The position numbers were made by a program, and so were the translations under genes. Below, in pieces: positions 1 through 5,069 of a DNA stretch of 6,754 bases. The DNA is from Deltaproteobacteria bacterium (GTDB taxonomy: Bacteria > Desulfobacterota > UBA8473). The DNA lies in NCBI GenBank assembly GCA_030621455.1, contig JAUXHQ010000108.1, positions 1 through 6,754 on the forward strand, written 5' to 3'. The notes beneath the pieces are model-generated. The model saw nothing but the letters and a program-made list of their open reading frames with translations. It was not told the origin of the DNA and did no database searches. Numbering within the stretch: the stretch's first letter is position 1; each line of letters begins with the position of its first letter.

Positions 1-225
1 CACGGGCTAATGGCACAAATCCTTGGAGGATTGATTACCTATCTGCTTCTTGCAATTTACTGCCATAATAATTATGGCGAGCCTGTCACCATCAAAAGAG
101 TTAGAGAATTAAGGATACAGATTCAAAACGAGCTTCGGGATTCATATGAGATGCATTTTCAAAGAACAAAACCGACATCTAAATGCAAGAATCTAACCGG
201 ACACTACTGGCTCAACGTACCTTAA
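1..225 (+). CDS. IS4-like transposase, C-terminal fragment (5' end outside window)
   Basis: Frame 1 is open from the first base and ends at TAA 223-225, so about 74 residues are visible. The segment starting HGLMAQILGGLITYLLL and continuing through AIYCHNNYGEPVTIKRVREL resembles the C-terminal helix that follows the catalytic domain in IS4-type DDE transposases; it is a hydrophobic stretch followed by a basic helix. The catalytic D, D and E (YREK-type) residues would lie upstream of the window and cannot be checked, so I cannot tell whether the element is intact. The ATG at 10 is an internal methionine, not a start, because the frame continues to the left edge. I could not identify the inverted repeat that should close the element between 226 and about 330. 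Family assignment rests on recognition of the C-terminal pattern only. Confidence 0.7.
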   Translation, partial: HGLMAQILGGLITYLLLAIYCHNNYGEPVTIKRVRELRIQIQNELRDSYEMHFQRTKPTSKCKNLTGHYWLNVP

Positions 226-331
226 ACTTAGAATACCTGTGGAAAAAATCATCCCAAATCCTTGTTTCTCTGACCAACTATTTTTCAGAAACTCAAGTAC
301 TTGTATCTTTCATCTTTTTTCTCTCAACCTA

Positions 332-359
332 TTGACATAAACCTTGTGATGATTATTTT
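332..359 (+). promoter_or_regulatory. Candidate sigma70 promoter of the hsp20 gene
   Basis: A perfect -35 hexamer TTGACA (332-337) is followed after 16 nt by TATTTT (354-359), a 4/6 match to the -10 consensus. Transcription would start near 366, leaving an A-rich leader of about 45 nt before the Shine-Dalgarno site. No CIRCE operator and no sigma32-like CTTGAA/CCCCAT pair is visible. The sequence between transposase stop and promoter is AT-rich and includes a 10-bp palindrome, CAAGTACTTG, at 294-303 of unknown meaning. Confidence 0.5.
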
Positions 360-411
360 AAAAACAAAAGAGAGATAAAGAAACGGTAAATGAAAATAGG
401 AGGTGTTTATT

Positions 412-861
412 ATGGAAATCACAAGGTATAGACCATTAAGAGCAATGAGGCCGTCAAGACATTTCTTGTCACACTTCTTCGGTGACAGGCCTTGGGATTT
501 TTTCAATGAAGAAGATTTATATGCCACCCCGCGGTTCTATCCGTCAATCGATGTGGCGGAGACAGACAAGGATTTCAAGCTGAAAGCCGAACTCCCCGGC
601 ATGGATATAGACGATATCAAAGTCGAAGTTACAGATGGGTTGCTGACCCTCAAAGGAGAGAGAAAGAGAGAAGAGAAAGTCGAGAAGGAAGGGTATTACC
701 GCGAGGAAAGGCATTACGGATCATTTGAGAGGTCATTCAGACTACCGGAGCATGCTGACGCTGAAAAGATTACGGCCGAGCTTAAGAAGGGGGTACTCGA
801 TATAACGATCCCCAAAACCGAGGAAGCAGAGCCAAAGAAGATCGAAATACACACAGAGTAA
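412..861 (+). CDS. Small heat-shock protein, Hsp20/alpha-crystallin family
   Basis: This is an ATP-independent cytoplasmic chaperone that forms oligomers and holds unfolding proteins for refolding by other chaperones. The 149-residue product has the usual three parts: a variable N-terminal arm (1-43, aromatic-rich, with GDRPWDFF near 24-31), an alpha-crystallin domain (about 44-135, with ELPGM at 60-64 and the signature A122-x4-GVL at 127-129), and a short tail with an I-x-I anchor (I144-E-I146) used for oligomer contacts. The ATG at 412 is preferred over the in-frame GTG at 403 because AGGAGG (398-403) sits 8 nt before the ATG and runs into that GTG. The length is typical of bacterial class A Hsp20. 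The gene stands alone between a candidate promoter and a hairpin. Its leader is A-rich and shows no ROSE or four-U thermometer, so heat control, if any, is not explained by local sequence. Confidence 0.97.
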   Translation: MEITRYRPLRAMRPSRHFLSHFFGDRPWDFFNEEDLYATPRFYPSIDVAETDKDFKLKAELPGMDIDDIKVEVTDGLLTLKGERKREEKVEKEGYYREERHYGSFERSFRLPEHADAEKITAELKKGVLDITIPKTEEAEPKKIEIHTE

Positions 862-886
862 GTAACATGCTTCCGGGTACCAACCA

Positions 887-921
887 TTTGGCCCGGACCT
901 TATGGCCCGGGCCAAAATTTT
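887..921 (+). terminator. Hairpin terminator after hsp20
   Basis: Perfect 9-bp arms TTTGGCCCG (887-895) and CGGGCCAAA (908-916) enclose a region that can extend the stem with one mismatch and leave a TTAT loop. The 3' arm runs into ATTTT (917-921), a short U tract. It lies 26 nt after the hsp20 stop. On the minus strand the hairpin is not followed by a T run, so it is a weaker stop for the convergent TPR gene. The short U tract makes intrinsic termination likely rather than certain. Confidence 0.6.
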
Positions 922-1047
922 GGACCTGTGCAGTTATACAAATCCGGTGTCTTGAAGTTTTCCACCCGTTCCAGTTCCTGTGACAGTGGCCCCTTTTCCG
1001 CCTCTTTGACACCGCTGTTCCACCGACGGGGTACTTGCCGTTAGAGT

Positions 1048-1716
1048 CTATCTTCTAAGCTTCCCTTCCATTTTCTCATGTAGAGACTTTATCGGCTCGT
1101 CATCTTTAAATTTCGCTAACATCCCCACGGCTTCAGAATAGTTGTCTAGAGCATCAAAGGACTTGCCCATACATGAGGCCATGTCGTCACTCAACTTACC
1201 CATATACTTAAGTCGTTCGAACAATAAGTCGATTGCCTTTTGCGGACAGCCTGTCTCATAATATAGTTCCGCCAGTATTTCAGTGCCTCTTGCCAGTTCT
1301 CCCCTAGATTCCTCCAGAGTCTTAATACTCTCTGACACCTTCCCTATCTCCCTATAGCCCGTTGCCAAAGTCACCGTCATTTTGGCCTGTTGATCTTTGG
1401 GAAGGGAATGAAGCTCTACCCTCCCAAGAAACTGTTCAATCGCGTCTACCACTTCTTGCGGTTGGCGGAGCGAACTGCATAGCTCAAGCAAAAAGTAGCA
1501 GTCTTCAGGGTTTTGTTCGTATGCCAACTGAGCAAATTTTAACGCTAACTCCTCATATCCACCCGCTCTGGACATTGAAATGCCGTAGGTAACATGCAGG
1601 TGCCGGGCAGGATCGTCCAAGTATTTTAACCCTTTAATTATTTGGGCCTTGAGTTTTTCATCCTCAACCTGGTCCAGCATCCTCTCGATCTCCGCTTTTC
1701 GGGATTCCTGATTCAT
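1048..1716 (-). CDS. TPR-like repeat protein of unknown role
   Basis: The 222-residue product has no signal peptide, no membrane segment and no catalytic motif I recognise. It is almost entirely helical with tetratricopeptide-like spacing: helix pairs around 54-71 (EELALKFAQLAYEQNP, a typical TPR second helix ending in NP), 113-137, 146-171 (ILAELYYETGCPQKAIDLL) and 178-203 (conserved small residues and DNYSEAVGML). Such proteins are scaffolds for protein-protein contacts; the partner is unknown. The start is the ATG at 1714-1716 because AAGGAGG lies about 7 nt upstream; a longer open frame reaching 1791 lacks such a site. The gene is convergent with hsp20 and followed by 186 nt of intergenic DNA. 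It has no operon partner here. Confidence that the gene is real is high; the TPR assignment is by pattern, not by a profile search. Confidence 0.85.
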   Translation of the reverse strand: MNQESRKAEIERMLDQVEDEKLKAQIIKGLKYLDDPARHLHVTYGISMSRAGGYEELALKFAQLAYEQNPEDCYFLLELCSSLRQPQEVVDAIEQFLGRVELHSLPKDQQAKMTVTLATGYREIGKVSESIKTLEESRGELARGTEILAELYYETGCPQKAIDLLFERLKYMGKLSDDMASCMGKSFDALDNYSEAVGMLAKFKDDEPIKSLHEKMEGKLRR

Positions 1717-1829
1717 GACCGCCCTCCTTTCAAAATTATGAACTCGTTTAACATCGCCCCAGACAAACCCCTCATTGTGTTCCTCAAACATATATCAGAC
1801 ATCGGCTTCTGTTCTTTCCCTAAATCATC

Positions 1830-1858
1830 ACTCTAGGATTTAAGGTTCCAACAAACAA
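1830..1858 (-). promoter_or_regulatory. Weak candidate promoter for the TPR gene
   Basis: Read on the minus strand, TTGTTT (plus-strand 1853-1858) and TAGAGT (plus-strand 1830-1835) are separated by exactly 17 nt and lie about 115 nt before the TPR start codon. Both hexamers match the consensus only partly. It is the best spaced pair I found in this leader and other starts are possible. Confidence 0.28.
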
Positions 1859-2138
1859 GACCCCACAAGCTGTTTCTTTTTCATAAATACGACATATGAC
1901 CACTATTTTCCATATATGAAAACCTATACCTACACCACATCTTCAGACGCGGTGGGGCAAGTCCATCCTTTTTTCCTCATGGTATTTCTACATGAATCAG
2001 TGACCGATGATGTAGATCCGGGGACTTTGAATATAGTCAGGAAGGGTTTGAAAGAGGTCATGGTCCTGTCCCAAATATCAGCCATACAGTTCGACTTGCA
2101 TTGGACCTAGCCGGAGCAGTGGAGCCAGTGAAAGGAAG

Positions 2139-2158
2139 CCGCCTTCGCATGAAGGCGG
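2139..2158. repeat. GC-rich perfect hairpin
   Basis: CCGCCTTC (2139-2146) and GAAGGCGG (2151-2158) form a perfect 8-bp stem around the loop GCAT. It is not followed by a T run on the plus strand, and no gene obviously ends just before it on either strand. It is immediately followed by GGTATCAG (overlapping at 2157-2164), whose inverted copy occurs at 2300-2307. It may be part of a dispersed palindromic element rather than a terminator. Confidence 0.55.
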
Positions 2159-2245
2159 TATCAGTATAGGGGTCACGAGGTTGTGTGTCAAGGGAAAAGA
2201 GCTGATAAAAGGTCTTTACGAAAATTGTCCCTCACATGGCTTTTC

Positions 2246-2307
2246 GGTGTCAGGTGTCAGAAGAGAGAAACACAAAATCCAAAACCTGAACACTGAAACC
2301 TGATACC
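2246..2307. repeat. Imperfect inverted repeat built of 7-bp units
   Basis: The left arm (2246-2260) is GGTGTCAGGTGTCAG, two copies of GTGTCAG behind a G. The right arm (2286-2307) is three related heptamers, CTGAACA, CTGAAAC and CTGATAC, then C. The last 15 nt of the right arm are the reverse complement of the left arm at 13 of 15 positions, with a 32-nt A-rich spacer between arms. It could fold as a stem-loop, but the internal tandem periodicity suggests a mobile or expanding repeat instead. It sits in the leader region of the zinc-ribbon gene. Confidence 0.6.
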
Positions 2308-2345
2308 TAGAGTGACAAAAATAAAGTGTAAACTACTTTTTTGTA

Positions 2346-2351
2346 TATAAT
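2346..2351 (+). promoter_or_regulatory. Possible -10 box upstream of the zinc-ribbon gene
   Basis: A perfect TATAAT is present in the AT-rich run just after the heptamer repeat, about 160 nt before the start codon. No good -35 hexamer lies at 16-18 nt; the nearest GTGACA (2312-2317) is 28 nt away. A second poor option, TTTACA (2369-2374) with GATAAG (2390-2395), has a 15-nt spacer. The real promoter cannot be settled from sequence. Confidence 0.3.
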
Positions 2352-2510
2352 TAAGGATTCCCATTCACTTTACAAAGAAAGAGGTTTGTGATAAGAAACG
2401 CTTATACTGAGTCAAGCTCTCACTATACGGGTCTCTACCTTAGTCTTCTGTTTCCCGGAGGCCTTTCTGTGGGTTAGAACCAACCATTGACATATTCATG
2501 AGGGGTTGCT

Positions 2511-3002
2511 ATGCCTATCTACGAATTTTACTGCGAAAGATGCAATACAGTATTTAATTTTTTTTCCAAGTCCGTAAATACGGAGACTGTCCCGAACTGT
2601 CCAAAATGCAGGGATGTCAAACTGAAACGCGAGATGTCCCTCTTTGCCAATATATCGAAGAGGAAAGACGAGGAAGTTGACGGGGATATGCCTCCCATTG
2701 ACGAGGCAAAAATGGAAAAAGCAATGGCAATGCTGGCCAGTGAGGCGGAGAATATCAATGAAGACGACCCACGCCAAGCGGCCATGCTGATGAGGAAGCT
2801 CTCTGATGCGGCAGGTCTTAATATGGGGCCCGGGATGGAAGAGGCCTTGAGCCGCATGGAACGGGGAGAGGACCCCGATAAGATAGAAGCGGAGATGGGG
2901 GACTTATTGGAAGGGGAAGATCCCTTTATCCTGGAGGCCAAGTCAAAGGCAGGAAAAAGGAAGCCAAAACCGAAGGTCGATGACACGCTATACGATTTGT
3001 AA
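2511..3002 (+). CDS. FmdB-type zinc-ribbon protein with long acidic C-terminal region
   Basis: The 163-residue protein starts MPIYEFYCERC, the typical opening of the FmdB/CxxC_CxxC_SSSS family of putative regulatory zinc-ribbon proteins. Two CPXC-like knuckles, C8-x2-C11 and C30-x2-C33, should bind one zinc. The first FmdB was named for a link to formamidase/amide regulation in Methylophilus, but the function of most members is unknown. Usual members are about 70-110 residues, so the region from about 44 onward is an addition: an acidic, Met-rich, mostly helical part (52-135, including DPRQAAMLMRKLSDAAG and GMEEALSRMERGEDPDKI) and a basic patch (143-155, rich in K and P) before the end DDTLYDL. 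The ATG at 2511 follows GAGGGG (2500-2505) at a good distance. No partner gene is adjacent: the next gene begins 214 nt downstream after a repeat region. Family call is firm; role is not. Confidence 0.93.
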   Translation: MPIYEFYCERCNTVFNFFSKSVNTETVPNCPKCRDVKLKREMSLFANISKRKDEEVDGDMPPIDEAKMEKAMAMLASEAENINEDDPRQAAMLMRKLSDAAGLNMGPGMEEALSRMERGEDPDKIEAEMGDLLEGEDPFILEAKSKAGKRKPKPKVDDTLYDL

Positions 3003-3082
3003 TGGCTACACAACATGCATGCCAAGGGTATATCCCCAAGATCTTTAAACAGCCACGTGTAAGTTTTTACCACCTGTGCAGT

Positions 3083-3100
3083 ACAGCAGGATTGCTGTTT
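3083..3100 (+). terminator. Weak hairpin after the zinc-ribbon gene
   Basis: ACAGCA (3083-3088) and TGCTGT (3093-3098) form a perfect 6-bp stem with loop GGAT, followed by only two further T residues. It lies 80 nt after the stop codon. The short stem and absent U tract make it a doubtful terminator. The 9-mer CTGTGCAGT just before it (3074-3082) recurs inverted at 3169-3177, so the region 3074-3177 may fold further. Confidence 0.3.
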
Positions 3101-3121
3101 AGCCGAACAGCCTCAATAGCT

Positions 3122-3156
3122 TAACAGCTATCAGCTATCAGCTCGCCCGAAGGGCG
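3122..3156. repeat. Tandem TATCAGC heptamers followed by a GC hairpin
   Basis: Three 7-bp units in a row, TAACAGC (3122-3128), TATCAGC (3129-3135) and TATCAGC (3136-3142), are followed by T and then CGCCC-GAA-GGGCG (3144-3156), a 5-bp stem with a tight loop. A less regular CAATAGC precedes them at 3114-3120. The core TATCAG and the 7-bp period match the repeat at 2286-2307, read on the opposite strand. The block lies between the zinc-ribbon gene and the symporter gene, about 60 nt before the latter's start. Confidence 0.55.
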
Positions 3157-3216
3157 CTAACTTGACCAACTGCACAGATCGAGTTTTTGTAATATTATGG
3201 TTGTCAGAGGTAAGAG

Positions 3217-4812
3217 GTGGTTCAAAATCAAAAAAGCTATGGGCCTCCGCGCGAAAGCTGGGGTTCAAGGATTGGCGTAATATTGGCCGTGGCCGGAAGT
3301 GCGGTAGGGTTGGGAAATTTCTTGCGTTTCCCCGGGGTTGTGGTTCAAAATGGCGGCGGCGCTTTCTTGATTCCCTATTTCATCTCTTTTCTTCTGCTGG
3401 GGATCCCGATCTGCTGGGTTGAATGGACAATCGGCCGCAGGGCAGGAAGACTTGGCGGTCTTTCATCTTCCCCGGGTATCTTCGGGATGCTGGGAGGCGG
3501 CGGTCCTGTGAAATATGTGGGGGCTTTGGGACTTTTTATCCCTATCGTTATCTACATGTATTACGTCTATGTTGAATCATGGTGCCTTGCCTATGCCTGG
3601 TTCAGCCTTAAGGGTGACCTTATCCTCGGAGAGGGAGGAAAACATGCCGCCTTCTTCTCCAAATTCACCTCAGGTGGTCAGTATTTCGCTTTCCTGCCTG
3701 AGACCCTGACGACATTGCTCCCGCAAAATATCTTCTTTTTTCTGATAACCTTTTTCATAAATTTCTTTCTCATTTTCCGGGGACTTTCCCGGGGGATTGA
3801 ACGGTTCTGCAAGTTGGCCATGCCATTGTTACTATTCTCCGCAATCGTTATTGTTATCAGGGTCCTGTTACTCGGCACCCCCGATCCTGCCCATCCGGAC
3901 CAGAATGTAGTTAACGGTCTGGGTTATATGTGGAACCCCAATTGGTCCGAATTAGCGAACCCTAACGTGTGGCTGGCAGCCTGCGGGCAGATCTTCTTCA
4001 GCCTTTCCGTCGGGATTGGAATTATCCTCACATATTCCAGCTATCTCACCAAGAAAGATGATGTGGTTTTATCGGGTCTGACCGCGAGCGCCATGAATGA
4101 ATTTTGTGAGGTTTGCCTCAGTGGGATGATCATAATCCCCGCTGCCTTCATCTTTCTAGGGGTCAGCCATATGGAAGGGATAGCAAAGGCAGGCACATTC
4201 TCCATCGGGTTTGTGGTCCTTCCCCAGATCTTTGAATTGATGCCCCTGGGGCAGGGGTGTGGCACACTTTTCTATTTTTTGTTATTCCTGGCCGGTATTA
4301 CTTCTTCAATATCCATGCTGCAGCCGGCTATCGCCTTTATTGAGGAAGGGTTTCATATGAGAAGGAGCACCTCAATGGCCATTTTGGGGTTAATCACTCT
4401 AATGGGAGCGACCGTGGTGATCCTTTCTCCCGGTTTTACGGTTCTGGGGACACTCGATGAGTACGCTTCCAATCTGGGGATTCCACTACTGGCACTATTT
4501 GAGGTCATTGTCTTCATATTTGTCATCAAGGTGAAGGATGGGGTAGAGGAAGCGCACGTGGGGGCGGACATGAGATTACCCCGCTGGTTTCCTTTTGTCA
4601 TCACTTACATCACCCCTGTCTTTCTCTTGGTTATCCTGGGCTCATGGCTCTGGTCAAAGGTCCACCCATTTTTCTCCGGAGGGGTGACTACATCCGCAGA
4701 CCCGATTCGGTCCGGCACTATTCTGGCAATGATGGGCTTTTTTGTCATTCTGGTCATTCTGGTAAAAGCGGCCTGGCCCAGAATGGCTAAGGGGATGCAA
4801 CAAGAACAATGA
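3217..4812 (+). CDS. Sodium-dependent amino-acid symporter, NSS (LeuT-type) family
   Basis: This 531-residue inner-membrane protein should import an amino acid with Na+; LeuT of Aquifex is 519 residues. It follows LeuT closely by eye: WGSRIG and GSAVGLGNFLRFP in TM1 (A29, V30 and N34 match Na+ ligands A22, V23 and N27; R37 matches gate R30), NGGGAFLIPY in TM2, YYVYVESW in TM3 (Y116 matches substrate-binding Y108), FFSLSVGIG in TM6, N294 and E298 in TM7 and AGITSS in TM8 (A359, T362, S363 match the Na2 site). D414 appears to match external gate D404. E298 at the place of LeuT E290 predicts chloride-independent transport. Two pocket changes show: S262 for T254 and I267 for F259, so the substrate may differ from leucine. 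The start is GTG 3217: an in-frame stop lies 6 nt upstream and AGAGG (3206-3210) is well placed. Its last 4 nt overlap a small membrane protein gene. Confidence 0.97.
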   Translation: MVQNQKSYGPPRESWGSRIGVILAVAGSAVGLGNFLRFPGVVVQNGGGAFLIPYFISFLLLGIPICWVEWTIGRRAGRLGGLSSSPGIFGMLGGGGPVKYVGALGLFIPIVIYMYYVYVESWCLAYAWFSLKGDLILGEGGKHAAFFSKFTSGGQYFAFLPETLTTLLPQNIFFFLITFFINFFLIFRGLSRGIERFCKLAMPLLLFSAIVIVIRVLLLGTPDPAHPDQNVVNGLGYMWNPNWSELANPNVWLAACGQIFFSLSVGIGIILTYSSYLTKKDDVVLSGLTASAMNEFCEVCLSGMIIIPAAFIFLGVSHMEGIAKAGTFSIGFVVLPQIFELMPLGQGCGTLFYFLLFLAGITSSISMLQPAIAFIEEGFHMRRSTSMAILGLITLMGATVVILSPGFTVLGTLDEYASNLGIPLLALFEVIVFIFVIKVKDGVEEAHVGADMRLPRWFPFVITYITPVFLLVILGSWLWSKVHPFFSGGVTTSADPIRSGTILAMMGFFVILVILVKAAWPRMAKGMQQEQ

Positions 4813-5069
4813 CACCACTCGGCTGGGTAATCTTTATCGTCTCCAATGCTATTGTGATCGGTCTGTGCATATCCTGCATAATCCGGATATTTTTAATCCC
4901 CCGTGAACATATGCAGGCCTTCCTCGAGATAGATACCCACGATCTGGATGACAACGAAGACCCCAAGGGTCAGAAACGAGGTCACAAGACAGTCGACTCT
5001 CTGTTATCGATGATATCGAGGACCCTTGCGTATACGTCATCGAACTTTTCGCGTGTATTTCGGAAATAG
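4809..5069 (+). CDS. Small single-pass membrane protein, candidate symporter accessory subunit
   Basis: The ATG overlaps the symporter stop as ATGA (4809-4812), so its translation is probably coupled to the symporter. A weak AAGGGG-like site lies upstream within that gene. The 86-residue product has one membrane helix (about 5-30, GWVIFIVSNAIVIGLCISC then IIRIFLI), followed by an acidic stretch (THDLDDNEDP, 43-52), a basic stretch (GQKRGHK, 54-60) and a helical end. Small one-helix proteins are encoded next to some NSS symporters; in Corynebacterium the MetP methionine/alanine importer needs the small subunit MetS. Gene order, size and topology fit that model, but I see no specific sequence identity to MetS, whose members are usually shorter (around 60 residues or less). 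The last 28 codons and stop overlap the MBL gene on the other strand, so the tail may be partly constrained by that gene. The existence of the gene is likely; the role is inferred from context. Confidence 0.68.
   Translation: MTPLGWVIFIVSNAIVIGLCISCIIRIFLIPREHMQAFLEIDTHDLDDNEDPKGQKRGHKTVDSLLSMISRTLAYTSSNFSRVFRK

Larger units (their letters stand above)
1859..2510. other. Long intergenic stretch without a convincing gene
   Basis: About 650 nt separate the TPR promoter area from the zinc-ribbon gene. The only ATG-initiated frame of note on the plus strand (1916-2110, 64 codons) has no Shine-Dalgarno site and an unfamiliar product, so I do not call it. Minus-strand frames are short. The stretch contains a near-palindrome TTTTC-CATATAT-GAAAA (1906-1922), a GC-rich hairpin (2139-2158), a 7-bp-period inverted repeat (2246-2307), a possible -10 box (2346-2351) and a small dyad ATAAG-AAACG-CTTAT (2391-2405). 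No tRNA, riboswitch or known small RNA is recognised. Confidence 0.6.

Noticed and set aside
360..411. Possible RNA thermometer in the hsp20 leader
   Set aside because: The leader is A/G-rich and has no four-U run or ROSE-like U/C element able to pair with the AGGAGG site.
924..934. 11-mer ACCTGTGCAGT repeated at 3072-3082
   Set aside because: A few exact 11-mer matches are expected by chance in a window of this size, and the flanks do not extend the match.
1916..2110. 64-codon plus-strand open frame starting MKTYTYTT in the long intergenic stretch
   Set aside because: No Shine-Dalgarno site, no recognisable domain or membrane segment, and no adjacent partner gene; consistent with a chance frame.
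2487..2492. TTGACA just before the zinc-ribbon start, sharing ATTGACATA with the hsp20 promoter
   Set aside because: It is only 18 nt before the ATG, so a transcript from it would begin inside the coding region; it cannot serve this gene normally.
2528..3073. 181-codon minus-strand open frame antisense to the zinc-ribbon gene
   Set aside because: It is the mirror of a clear family gene, its product is Ser-rich without a known pattern, and the plus-strand gene has the good ribosome site and zinc motif.
3122..3142. Heptamer run considered as a CRISPR remnant
   Set aside because: The units are 7 bp with no spacers between them, unlike CRISPR repeats, and no cas-like gene is present.
3162..3422. 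86-codon plus-strand frame overlapping the symporter start in another frame
   Set aside because: Arg/Gly/Lys-rich shadow of the symporter coding sequence without a pattern of its own.
4959..4971. GACCC-CAA-GGGTC hairpin near the 3' ends of the convergent operons, considered as a terminator
   Set aside because: Only 5 bp, inside the small membrane protein coding region, and no T tract on either strand.
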